Source of the DNA: Solea solea
Taxonomy: Eukaryota > Chordata > Actinopteri > Pleuronectiformes > Soleidae
Assembly (NCBI RefSeq): GCF_958295425.1
Contig: NC_081153.1
Coordinates: forward strand, 14,103,001-14,167,000
DNA length: 64,000 bases
Reading direction: 5' to 3'
How positions within the stretch are numbered: the stretch's first letter is position 1; every line of letters begins with the position of its first letter. The translations under genes and the position numbers were made by a program. Below are positions 1 through 10,894 of the stretch, one piece after another. The notes under the pieces are model-generated. The model was not told the DNA's origin. It was given only the letters and a program-made list of their open reading frames with translations, and did not search any database.

Positions 1-229
1 ATAGTGTGAGTATATGTATGCCTCTGGTTGCATGGTGTGAACTACAGGAAGGAGTGAGGTGCCATATCCGAGTAACGACAATGACTTTGTCAAAGTGCAA
101 ATAAATGTCAACCATTTGTTTCGGTGCAGATTCACCGCCATCATGACACATGTTTCTCGCGCTGTGTCAATGTATATATCAAGTTATTAACACAGTCTGA
201 TTAAGTGAACAATGTTCCTAATAGACTTT

Positions 230-475
230 CTCGCCATCTTGTGGTGTGTCAATGTAACAGTCTTTGAAGTTTGAAGTTGTTACAGCATCAGTTCTGACAC
301 GTTGGTCAGCAAAACTCATGTATAGAATGTTGCTTTAAAACGGGAGAGAATCACTTATGTAACATGTAATGTTACATCGTCTCTGTTCATGAAGACCAAA
401 CAGAGACAGAATAACATTATCAACAAAAATAAATAAAAACACCAGAACTTACACACTCCAGCTTTAAATCTCAAA
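230..475. repeat. Copy of an interspersed repeat also seen near 55.5 kb
   Basis: The stretch near 380-440 (GTTCATGAAGACCAAACAGA, then AATAAC and ACAACAAAAAT-like sequence) is closely matched at 55480-55535. The end at 450-475 (ACTTACACACTCCAGCTTTAA) is the inverted counterpart of TTAAAGCTGTAGTGTGTAAC near 48694 and of CTGTAGTGTGTAACTTTTAC near 54392. This suggests a DNA-transposon-like repeat with inverted ends. The family is not identified. Confidence 0.45.
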
Positions 476-548
476 ATATAGATTTTAACCTACAATTGTC
501 TTCAAGTCAGAATATGTCTTCCCAAGTGGACAGTTAGGAGTGTGGTCT

Positions 549-792
549 AGGGCTGCAATTTACGATTATTTTCATAATTGATTAATCTCTATTATTTTCT
601 ATTAATCAATTACTCGTTTGGTCCATAAAGTGCCAAATATCTTCTGTCATCCTCAACCTAAAATTTGTTTTAATCATTTCTTTGTTGTATAAGACATGAA
701 CATGTTTAAATTAAAGAAGCAGAAAAGAGAACTTTAAAATAACTCAAATTGATGAATTGATTATTACAATAGCCGCTGATTCATTTAGCCCT
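549..792 (+). mobile_element. hAT-like MITE, degraded copy
   Basis: Starts AGGGCTGCAATTTACGATTA and ends in a decayed ...TTTAGCCCT. The interior is rich in ATTGATTAATC-type sequence and matches the better copy at 2238-2534. It lies downstream of the sesn2 3' end. Confidence 0.7.
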
Positions 793-922
793 AATATGGT
801 CACTACATTTTTTCAAGCACATTATTATGATCTGTGAAACACCAGCGCATGAAATATAACCTTTGTGTGATTACGCAGATTCAAACTCTACACAGGGTTT
901 CATTTTGATAACAAAATAACTT

Positions 923-1429
923 TTTATTTTATATAAAAAAATACAAGTTATTTTGCCTTTAGTTTGTTTTGTTTTTTTCCCCATCTCAGCCTCACTGCGC
1001 TGCAGAAACACAGGTCTGAGGTGTGAATAGTCTTAAATAAACTTAGATTTCTGAGGAGAAAAACACCTGAATCACGACAACGATAATGATGATAATAATT
1101 TAGTAATACCAGTCCTAAATCCACCTGCTCACCTGGTGAACATGTGGCAAACATGTAGCCACGTCAGGTCTGAGTGAGGGGAAAACAGAACCTGATACAC
1201 TTCAGTGCAAAGTTAGTAACACATTTAAATACGAGACATCCCTGTTGCAAAGCAGCAGCAAAACATTAACACTTAAAGATATGCATTTATAGACATTCAG
1301 TGTAGTGTAGTGTGTGTGTGTGTGTGTGTGTGTGTGGCGTGTGTAAGCTTTACTGTGGATGTCGTGTAATGCATAGGGCTGTGTGGTACGTCACAGCTGG
1401 CTCAGCGTCTGCAAAAACTGGACTGACTG
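923..1429 (-). other. Probable 3' UTR of sesn2 with polyadenylation signal
   Basis: Below the sestrin stop codon there is no further coding signal. An AATAAA on the minus strand lies at 923-928, about 500 nt after the stop. The stretch includes a GT microsatellite near 1308-1336. The end of the transcript is inferred only. Confidence 0.35.
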
Positions 1430-4400
1430 TCATCTCATGTAATGTGTGATGGCTCGTAAGGTGTAAAGGAGAGCTGCCTGGAGTCGAGCTTCCATCACTA
1501 TCAGGTTTGCATGAACCTGCGAGAGAAAAAAAAAAAAAAAAAAAAAAAAACATGATTTGGTGACACACTTTCAAGTCCCCGTCTGTAATACTCCCTCTCT
1601 AATGACATTTAGAGATGAAGGAAGGAGAGGGGGGACACAGAAATGTCAAATGATTCATTCCTTGTTAAAAAGGTAGCACGGGAGAGACGACGAGATAAAA
1701 TGTCAAATGATTGGTATATCGGCGCCTGAAGAGGCCGCGTGTCAGGAGAGGATGTGAACACATTCATACCTTCTCCGAGTGTCTGAAGTGCCTCCAGAAG
1801 GAGTGGTAGATGCGTGCCGTGGTCTGCTCAGGGTGACAGGCCATGGTTTTGACAAACACCTTCAGAGAGCGCTCCAGCAACACATTCACGCTGCCGTAAT
1901 CGTAATCGTCGTATCTGTACAGGTAGAATACGCAGGGGTTGGTGACAGAGCAGGGATCAGAATCGTGGTCTACACAATCTCTCTGTCATACTGACCGGAT
2001 CCCGTAGAGGCAGTGTATGTAGTTCCACAGAGCTTTTCTCAGAGTGTGTGTGTCCACACCTTCATGCATGGCCATCCTGTGATATGTCATGTTGCTCACC
2101 ACCTTCAATGTGACAATTTAGTCGCATTATAAAATGCCACATTTATTTAGAAAGCAATTTAAGTTCAGCAACACAAGACCAAGACACTAAAGAGCATCAA
2201 AACAACACGTATGCCTCTCGGTGAGCTCAGTGTACTCCGGGGCTGCAACTAACAATTATTTTCATGACCTATCGATTACTTTCTCGATTGATCAAGTATT
2301 TGTTTGGGCTGTAAAAAAACAGAAAAAAAAAGTTGATCGGTGTTTACCAAATCAGGAAATGACATTTTTCTCAGTGTTGATGATTTCTTTGTTACTTTGT
2401 GAATGTGTGTGTAAATATTCACATTTAAGAAGCTGGAAAATCTGAAAGCTTGCTTTAATTATTTAAAAACACTCAAACTGATTAACTGATTACCAAAATA
2501 GTCAAATAATAATCAATTCATCATTGCAGCCCTAGTGTACTCTCTTCTGTCACCATATTTGATTTAAAAACATATAAACTCCTGGTGTTTTTCCTTGTTT
2601 GCGTAGCATATCACTAAAAGTTCCTTGAACTCACAGAGCTGCAATGTAACTGCACGTCTTTATAAAAGTACTGGTGTGAATCTATGACACTGAATTAAAC
2701 ACTGCGTACCTGGAATTTCTCATCCAGCAGCTGACCCATGTCAGGCAGTAGTCTGTTGACCAGAGAGAAGCCGTGGTCTTCCCAGGAATAATCCTGCAAA
2801 CATCAGACACCGATGTTCTCACCAAAAGACCAAACAAGTGTTTATTCTAACTGTGTAAAATTTAAAATATATTCACACTTGAATGATCCAACAATAGTTG
2901 ATTCTGGTTTTTCAAGTCACTGATACAGCAAAAAATGCAACAAAATTACATATTTCTGTAAGTGAACCACTCATTCAAACACTACATGGTTCAATTATTA
3001 GGACAAACTGCTTCAATCTACCTGAGCTCTCATGGTGGGCGGAGCCTGCTCTCCTCTGGGTGCAAAATCCTCATATCTGAACTCAGGATCCTCCACCAGG
3101 CACAGCACCAGGTCAGGTGGAGCCTCCCGCACCACAGCTGAACAAAAACAGGAAGGTGCGAGTCCAATCCAACTTTATTTATAAAGCACTTAAAAAACAA
3201 CAACAACAGTGCTGAACATCATAGATGAATAAAATAAATAAAATATAGAAAAATACTACCTAAAAGACCCAAAAAATAAACAAAACAATAACGTACTGTA
3301 GAGAATATGAAAAAAATAAAAGGAGCTGCTGATCAGCTGAGAGAGGTAAAGTGGGGCAAGACCATTTAAGGATCTATAACTCATCTATAACTCAACTATA
3401 AAAACACACAGGCAGCCAGTGAAGTGAGGCTAAAATGGGTGCACGAATGTAGACGAGGTGGGCGAATGACAGAGAGACGCACAAGTTAAACTGGCTTGTT
3501 GGTACCTGTTGGTATGCTCTCACTCCGCTCCCTCTCAAAGCGGGTCACCATCTCCTCCTGTGTGCACTCCTCCTCCTGCTGCTGCAGCTCCACCATCCTC
3601 TTCATCAACACCTCCACCTCCATCGTTCCCTCAACCAACAGGACATAAAATAGAGAAATGAGCTTAAGTGACTCACTTGAGATTGTGGCGGATCGATGTA
3701 ACTAGATGTAAACCTAGTGTATACTTGGACTGTGTCGGCATATGAAACTGAAGATTCCACCTTTCTTTTTATTCACACAGACTAAGCTTCTTGGTCAAAG
3801 ATAAGCTGCACGTCAGGCTGCTGAAACCACTGTCAGACAGAGTTAACACCAGTGGTTTCCCACTTTATCTGTTCAACTGCCTGTGATGGGAATGCAGATT
3901 CTCGTCGGGCAAATCTCTCAGCAAACACTGCAAACTGGAGAAATGAGTATGAATGCAAACAGCAGAAACCAGTCAAACTCCCAAGTGAGCTCACTTGGGA
4001 GTTTGCAGGAGTAAATAAGCAGGCTGGAGTGGCGTATGAAATCCACAACCATCAATTTTCTCCATCTGCCCACCCCCAAAATTATCTTGCGATGCACAAG
4101 AGAGTTTGGACTCAAAGTTTGTGAATCACTGATTGAGACAGATCGTCGGACAATGGAGTGAGGCTAACGCTCAGCTGTGCATTAGTGTGTTGGGCAGGAA
4201 CTGCTTTCACAATAAACCCAACAAAAAAAAAAGGATTAGTTTAAACTCACCTCTTGTCTTCCATCCTCATGAGCAGGGCTATGAGGACTATTGGGACTAC
4301 GAGGACTACGGGGCAGGTGACTGGGCGAAGGAGGACGGAAGGTGTAACCTCCGATGTGGTCGGGTTCTGGGCTTAAGCCGCAGGCCCACACGAAAGAGGA

Positions 4401-7400
4401 GAGTGAGTGAGCGTGTGCCATCAGGATCACAGCGTGTATGAGTTCAGCCAGTGACCAGCGAGGCTCTGCACCAGGACACACCAGCTCCTGCAGGACAGAT
4501 GATTAACAAAAACATATTTTAGTGTCTAATTAAGTGTTATCAGTATCACAGATACTGTGAATCTACATTTGTTCACGATCGTGATCGTCATAAAAATGTT
4601 AATATAGCTCTCACTCCTACAGTAAAATACTGGACGTCTATATATAGAAGAGTGAGTAAGAGTCATCCCGTATGACAATACAAGATGAGCGTATGCGCTA
4701 AACAGAGAACTGGTGAGTGAGTCATAGAGGGTGAGTGAACAAATGACTTGTGTGTGACCTCGATGTGCTGCTGGGTAATGAGCCAGGGTCGGTGTGCCAG
4801 CAGTTTGTTGAGTGTCTGCAGGCTGCGGAGTTTGGTGGGAGCGTGTTGGATTCCACTCAGCCAGCTCTCCTCTCCCCCAGCCTCCAGGAAGCCTGCACTG
4901 TGCTGCTGCACCAGGTATGAACAGTGATGACGCGCTGCAGCCTGTGAAGCATCAGGAAGTGTCAGGGCTAATGTACGAGGGAACCGTGTTGGTAACCGAT
5001 CTGTTAAAGTTAAAACTTTAAGTCAACTTTAACAATAAACCACTGAGTGGATCTTGGGGTAACAAATTCATCATTTTCACATCTATAACTAAAATAATGC
5101 CTGCAAATTAATTTTTATATGTGTGATTGTTTTATCTTCTATGCAAGCAAAAAATGCGTTATTCTTTCATAATTCATGTAAAATTCATCAAACACTAAGA
5201 CTTCTCACATCACACATTTAATGTGGTTTATTAAAAATGTGAGGTGTGTGAAAAATGACACTCAGCCGTGTAAAAAAGAGAAGGTTACATTGAACTGAAG
5301 CTTGTTCCACACCCCTACCAAACTTAACATCTATCATTTTATGTGCTGCACATCCACATTGACAGTGATATTGATAAAAACCCAATGACTGCAATATTGT
5401 GATATTGTGCAATTACATTTAGATAGGCAGGAAAAAAGAGGACACCATAATACCAAAATTATTATAAAATTCATGACTCCACTTAAAGCTACAAAGTCTG
5501 CCATTATTTTTCATATAATAACCATTAGTCCAGTGTCTACGTATAAAGGGATTAAATAAATGTACCTGAAGCATTTCACAAACCTATTACAGACTTTATG
5601 GCTGTTGTTATTTCCACCTCATTTAACAAAAAACTACTAATAAATGCGGATGCCAATAAACACAAGAGAAAAACACAGCCACCACTGCTTCAGAAATCCT
5701 CTCACCTAGGATTGCCATGACTGCCATATTTTTGGCAAACATGGCAGAACCAAAATTGCCTCTGATGACTGTACCATCATTGTGGGAATGGGATGAGTGA
5801 GTGACAGACAAGTACAATATTATGAAGTGCTGCATGTGTGTGTGTGAAGCACTGCCATATAAATAAGTCAATTTAAACATTGGAATATTTAACCACAAAT
5901 GGCTGTTTGTAGCCAAGAGCCACAGGAGTCAGATCTGAAATCTCACGCTGTGGCTCTGTCTTACCATTATAGCAATGTAATGTCTCCAGTGACAGGGCAG
6001 GGGGCCGTCCATCTCCAACAAAGCATGCTGGGCTTTCAGGAAGCAGCTGAGGTAGGCAGGGTGCAGCGCCATCACCATGGTGATGTGGTCAACACGACCC
6101 AGTGACAAGAAGGACTCCGTGAGAATTTCCTGGTCCATGTCTTTCTTCATCATCTTTAGAGGGAAAGGGAGAATTCAAATTCAAGTTCAAGACTGAAAAC
6201 CAATGCCCTGTCAACTAACCCATTAACTAACATTTATTTTTGCTTGAGGGCAAATTGGCAATGATTCACTTATTAATGTTTCTCTTGTGGGCCCTCCCCA
6301 TGTGTTATGAGGCAGAAAACATCCCAGGCTGATACAACACCCATTTTCTCCTGTGGAAAGTTTATAGTCACTTGGGAAAACAGCATTTTCGCAACACATG
6401 TGTGATGTTGCATCTTTTGACTTGAGGCAACAGACACTGCAGTATCTGGCCAAATACTTAAGTTTGCCCTTTAGTATTTTAGGGATAATTAAATGTGGAA
6501 CACAAACAAAAGAAATGAAAGTTAAAAACAATCCTGTCATTATTCACAATCATAATTCAATATGAAGAGAACACCTGGAACAACATATGAACTGATTTAA
6601 TTTTTTCCCCCCACTATTCTGGCCTGTGGTGTAAAATTATGGGATAAAAATAGTAAAAAGAACAACACTGGCAACAAAATTATGAATGACTTTGGTTATT
6701 ATTTTTGTGTCATACTTTGTTTTTGTTTATGACACTAATAAACAAATGTACGCAAGTCATACACACCTGTTTTGCAGGAATAAAGGCACTTGGACCCTGG
6801 GCCAAAACCCGAGGTACTTCAACTCCTTGTTCCTAGTACCACAGAGGACACAGTCAAGTATACAGTGAATAAATAATGATTAAATTATTTTTTTGATTGT
6901 TCTGGAAATATTGCGACAAAAACACACAATTACAAGGCAAGAACCTCAAAGTGTTTGATTCATAGTAGAAAGCATAAATATCATATCGACTAAAACTAGA
7001 CTGAGATTGCGTTAACATTAAACTACTATTTATGCAGCACATTTTATGATATTGCAAAAATCTGTAGACAGCTGCCATAAACCACCTGGAACTTGACTAA
7101 ACTTGATGCCCCGAGCAGCTGTACTGTAACTGGAGAAACTAGTTTCATAACCATAACTCATAGTCAAGACATTTTTTTTTAAATATCAAGCACAAAAACT
7201 CACAGTCATTGAACCGACCACAGAGAAGCCACAGCTTGTTATTTCCAGCAGAGGAGACAAAGTGAAGAGGAGCTCAAAACAACTATCTGACTTTTCATAC
7301 TGAGCAGCAGTGAATGAGCCTCGGGGGGGCGTGTCTGCTGTTTTTCAGCAGACCAGGAGGGGGCGTGTCCGCACAGCTTGTTTGTGCTCAACGCAGTAGA

Positions 7401-8273
7401 GTCTTGCATCATCACCTACTTTACAGTTCAACGTCTGATGAAATAACCCGCAGAAAAACGGCAACCAGCTGCTGGGCAGTGCGGTTATAACGTCTATTAA
7501 TAAATGAATGATTTAATCACTGAATTACTTTCTATTTTGGATAAAGCGTTGGACAAAATATATCCAAAAGACGAGAATGAGCAATTCAATTTGAGAGTGG
7601 GAAAAACAAACAGATCTAAACTTAACTAAATAAATGTTTTCAGGTAACAGTTGTTCATAATTTATCTCTTGTGACTATAATACATTCATATTTGGTGTTA
7701 GTTCTCACTATTCTCCCTCGGTTGAAACAATACTGTTATGTAACCGTTTGCACATATTTGGACAGTTTTGTAATAAACCAGACCTCTTAATATACAGTAA
7801 GTGCTTTCGTTTAATCAGTCACACCTGTGTGTTTATACATTATTATTGTTAGAAGAAGAAGAATGTGACACATAGAGACATGAGCCTGGTTATGAAGACG
7901 TCAGTTTATGAAAAACAGTGTCGTAACTTCTTACCTGTGCAGTCCGCAGCAGCTCGGTTGCCCTCTCCCGCACCTCCCGCAGCGGACACGACCGGGACAG
8001 CCGAAGCAACTGCAGCAAAGTCTGCTTACTCAGCCGTGCCGAACCGGGCTTGTCCAGTCCCAAACACACCAGAACCCGCTGGCTCAGCTCCTCCAGAGCC
8101 GCTACCCGCTCGTCCTCGTCCCTGCTGCACAGTCGTGTTAAGCTCTTCGCTGTGGGGACGATGTCTGACTCTATCTCCGTGTGGTGACATAAGCGGTCAC
8201 CGCCGGACCCTCGTCCCGGTGTGTTGTCTCCGTTAGCCTGGCTGGCAAAGGCTGCTGCAGGGTAACTGGCCAT
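1430..8273 (-). CDS. sesn2: Sestrin (sestrin-2-like), complete, 10 coding exons
   Basis: Sestrins are stress-induced inhibitors of mTORC1 that bind GATOR2; SESN2 is a leucine sensor. Coding exons in transcript order: 8273-7935, 6153-5965, 4941-4759, 4487-4251, 3629-3506, 3137-3022, 2793-2710, 2102-1996, 1914-1770, 1516-1430; all GT-AG, frame continuous, 536 aa. Family signatures seen: [27 protein letters not shown] (Cys183, Tyr185, His190 match the alkylhydroperoxidase-like site), [65 protein letters not shown]. The paired Asp of the GATOR2 contact (462-463) and residues matching human Trp444 and Glu451 are present, but the Thr377 position is Arg433. The 113-residue first exon does not resemble human sestrin N-termini as I remember them. 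The exon 5 acceptor (after 3630) is weak. The start ATG at 8273 has a good context (AAGAGATGG). Paralogue choice rests on the APPT-type linker and on synteny with matn1 and sdc3. Confidence 0.9.
1525..1550. repeat. Poly(A) tract beside the last sesn2 acceptor
   Basis: About 26 consecutive A on the plus strand. On the gene strand this is a run of T ending about 10 nt before the acceptor of the last sesn2 coding exon (CTCTCGCAG|GTTCATG), so it serves as the polypyrimidine tract. Confidence 0.8.
2238..2534 (+). mobile_element. hAT-like MITE with perfect 8-bp target duplication
   Basis: The element begins CGGGGCTGCAACTAACAATT and ends ATTGCAGCCCTA, so the termini are inverted repeats. It is 297 bp and has no transposase. 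Identical 8-bp sequences GTGTACTC flank it at 2230-2237 and 2535-2542, as expected for hAT transposition. It sits in the sesn2 intron between exons 7 and 8. Confidence 0.85.
3160..3480. repeat. Probable dispersed fish repeat in sesn2 intron
   Basis: The stretch starts AACTTTATTTATAAAGCACTT, followed by ACAACAACA and AT-rich sequence, then GCAGCCAGTGAAGTGAGGCT. I recognise this pattern from dispersed teleost repeats, but I cannot name the family or set exact ends. Confidence 0.4.
7935..8273 (-). other. sesn2: First coding exon of sestrin with unusual N-terminal extension
   Basis: This exon encodes residues 1-113, starting [12 protein letters not shown]. After a Gly/Asp-rich stretch it becomes a leucine- and charge-rich helical segment (for example [20 protein letters not shown]). 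It ends with a normal donor (CAG|GTAAGA) in phase 0. The RGPSxFIP-type motif near the N-terminus of human sestrins is not seen. Exon 2 begins in phase 0 with ATG ATG, so a shorter protein starting at residue 114 is possible if another first exon is used. Confidence 0.75.
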
Positions 8274-8800
8274 CTCTTGCCTCAGCACCAGAAACGTCTC
8301 GGGCTGTCTGTCGCTGTTGCAGCTAGCTGCTGTTAGCTCAACCTTTAGCGTTCGCTTTGTCGCAGGTGCTTGTCTTTATTGCCAAATACTGACGTATCTG
8401 CAGCCACTTCTTAGCTCACTGCGCAATAATGTGTCACACAAATCATTAACGAAGAAAGACCACCTTCAAATCCGTCGGCTTTTCCGCTTTCATGCCCGGA
8501 CTACCTGCCCCGTAGACACGGTATGTTAGCTTTCTGAGCTACCGTAGCCGCTAGCTTAAGTAGAAGCTGCTGCAGCGTTTGAGCAGCGTATTTAAGTTAA
8601 ACATGGAGACACTTTGAAGCAGAAGTGCATAATTGTGGAGGGCTCCCGGTTATCATTTAACTCAGCATTTATGAGGCATCGACAGGATTCAGCAGCAGGT
8701 TTGAGCCGACAGTTCACTTCAGCTGTTCCCGAGAGCCTCTGTCTCACTTATGCTACGTCACTGTGACGTTGCTGTCGCTTTAATTCACAAACACCTTTTC
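8274..8800 (-). promoter_or_regulatory. 5' flank and probable promoter/5' UTR of sesn2
   Basis: This is sequence immediately upstream of the sesn2 start codon and richer in CpG than its surroundings. I see no clear TATA box. No transcription start can be fixed from sequence alone. Confidence 0.4.
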
Positions 8801-10570
8801 CAAATCCCTCCCCCAATTAAATTCCTTTCTGTTTGAATTGAATTCTATCATCATGTCACTTTATCTACTGGATTGCAAAAAAATAATATAATAATACAAT
8901 TGTTGGCAGGGGTGTGCACAGACATTTGGAAGGCCAGAGGTGAAAATTAAAAGGGCACCTACTGCACAGGCACCAGGTATATAATGTCCCACATTGTCAC
9001 ACACCTGTGTATACCAATACAGGGACATGCTCTACAGCACAGCATCACTGTCCGTCACAGTGATGGACATTTTCTATGCAGCACCGAATATCATTTCCTC
9101 TAGAGCCGTGTATCCATCACAGTACAGTTTGGTTTGGTACAGTGCAGTACAGTTTGGAACGGTGAAGCTCATAGTCAGGCTTGCGTTTCAACTGAGAACA
9201 GTACCTTTACCTAGTGGGCGAGGTGTGTGCTGTGCCAGTTGGCCGAGAAACGTAGCGTGATGTTGTACTGGTGCGACAACAACGAACATCGCACACGACG
9301 CAACAGACAACACAATGGACAACAATGGTCTGTTTGTCTCAACAAGATGTCAAGCATTTGCAAGGGAGTGGCGCTTTTCTGTTGCCCAATCAGCTGACTG
9401 CCATGGGTCTAGCTCCACCCACACCTACTCTAGTACCCCAAAGGAAGGGTACTGAAAAATGGGTTTGGGCCAGTTATTTTTGGCACTATCCCTAATGGAA
9501 ACTCAAAAAGATTACATGTGTTTTTGTAAAATGTCATGTTCTGTACTTCTGTGATTCTCGTTTTACGATGACTTTGAGTTACTTGTCTCAACCTGTATAT
9601 CTCTGAAGACACATTTTATTTTTATTACGTTTCAATTTCATTATTATGTGTAACTGTTTTATATGTGCTACAGTGTTGAGACCTGCTTTGAAATTGTTAG
9701 TTAAAAAAAAACTGAGCAGCAAAACACAATGCTTTATTTCCTCTCAGTTTAAAAGTAGGTGCACATAATGGCAAGCTGTTTTAATATTTAGGTGTATGTA
9801 TTATACATATATCTTTAATTTAACAGTAAATATCTAGATGTTGCAACAAAATTATAACCCTCCACAATTCCAGTCTGAGACATCTACAATTTAATTCTGT
9901 CTAGTAAAGTTATTATAGTAATTTATGTTTTATTCATTTGAGTTTGTTGTTTAGAAAATAGCCACACTTGTGGAAAATCACACCTTCCATCATTCCAAAA
10001 ACCAAATTGACCTGAACTCCAAAGATCAGCAATAGCCTATGGATCCAATTCATTTTATTATTGTAATTCTGAGAGAAACAAAGTACTTTTAAGACTCTTG
10101 TTTTTCACCAAACAGTCATTTAGCTATGACTTAAAAACATTCATCATTTATGCTGGGAACATCCCTGTAGTCCTCCTGGTCCCGAAGCCCATAGATTAAC
10201 TGAAACCATGGAGATCTGTGTGTCTGACTGTGCATGTGTCTACAGTGCTGATTTAATATACAATAGTTTCACAATTATATAGTATTTACCTCCTGAATCA
10301 CCTTTATTTAGGATAATAAAAACATCAATGTGTACCAGTTATTACCAGACATATACCTTATATTAATTTATATATATATATATAATATAATAATATTAGA
10401 TACCTTTGTTTGGGGGTAAGAGTAGAAAGATGAATACTTCAGATATGAGGGGAGAGAAGGAAAGATGACAGTGACATATAACCAGACTCTTGTAGGAAGA
10501 TTCAACACCGTGGCAGACACTAAGAAAAGAAAACTTTCAGTGTACTGTCACCATTTCCCTATGAGGGAAG
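8801..10570. other. Intergenic DNA between sesn2 and matn1
   Basis: No coding exon is supported here. The part from about 8905 (GGCAGGGGTGTGCACAGACA) and the part from about 9105 to 9500 look like remnants of separate dispersed fish repeats. The rest is AT-rich and unremarkable. Confidence 0.6.
9105..9500. mobile_element. Probable MITE remnant
   Basis: Begins near GTATCCATCACAGTACAGTT, contains TTGGTACAGTGCAGTACAG and CGACGCAACAGACAA, and ends near CTAATGGAAACTC. This layout resembles a common teleost non-autonomous DNA transposon. The terminal inverted repeats are weak and no target duplication was found. Confidence 0.4.
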
Positions 10571-10573
10571 AGT

Positions 10574-10894
10574 TTTATTAACAAACACACAGTCTGGCTA
10601 TGGAGGATGACCTTCGGAGCACACACGCACACACACACACAAAGAAGTGTGGTCCCCATGGCAACCAGCATTTTGTGTCCCAGGAGACCCAAGGTTGAAA
10701 GAGGTAAAATGGAGAAAAGAGGAGGAGGGATAGGTGGTTTTTTGAGGGCTCAGGATACAAGCAGAGGTAAGGGTTCATACACACACACTGTTCTTTTCAG
10801 CATTTTACAGGAAGTAAAAAAGTGTGTGTGTGTGTGTTTGTGTGTGTATGTGAGTGAGTATGCAGATGTAAAGCAAAGAGTGGGATTTGTGTCC
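10574..10894 (-). other. Probable matn1 3' UTR and polyadenylation signal
   Basis: Non-coding DNA follows the matn1 stop, with AATAAA on the minus strand at 10574-10579, about 320 nt downstream. It contains two CA/GT microsatellites (about 10620-10640 and 10820-10850). Confidence 0.45.

Noticed and set aside
3833..4441. Overlapping open frames in the sesn2 intron and over exon 4
   Set aside because: The plus-strand frames are shadows of the sestrin exon; the intron part has no splice context.
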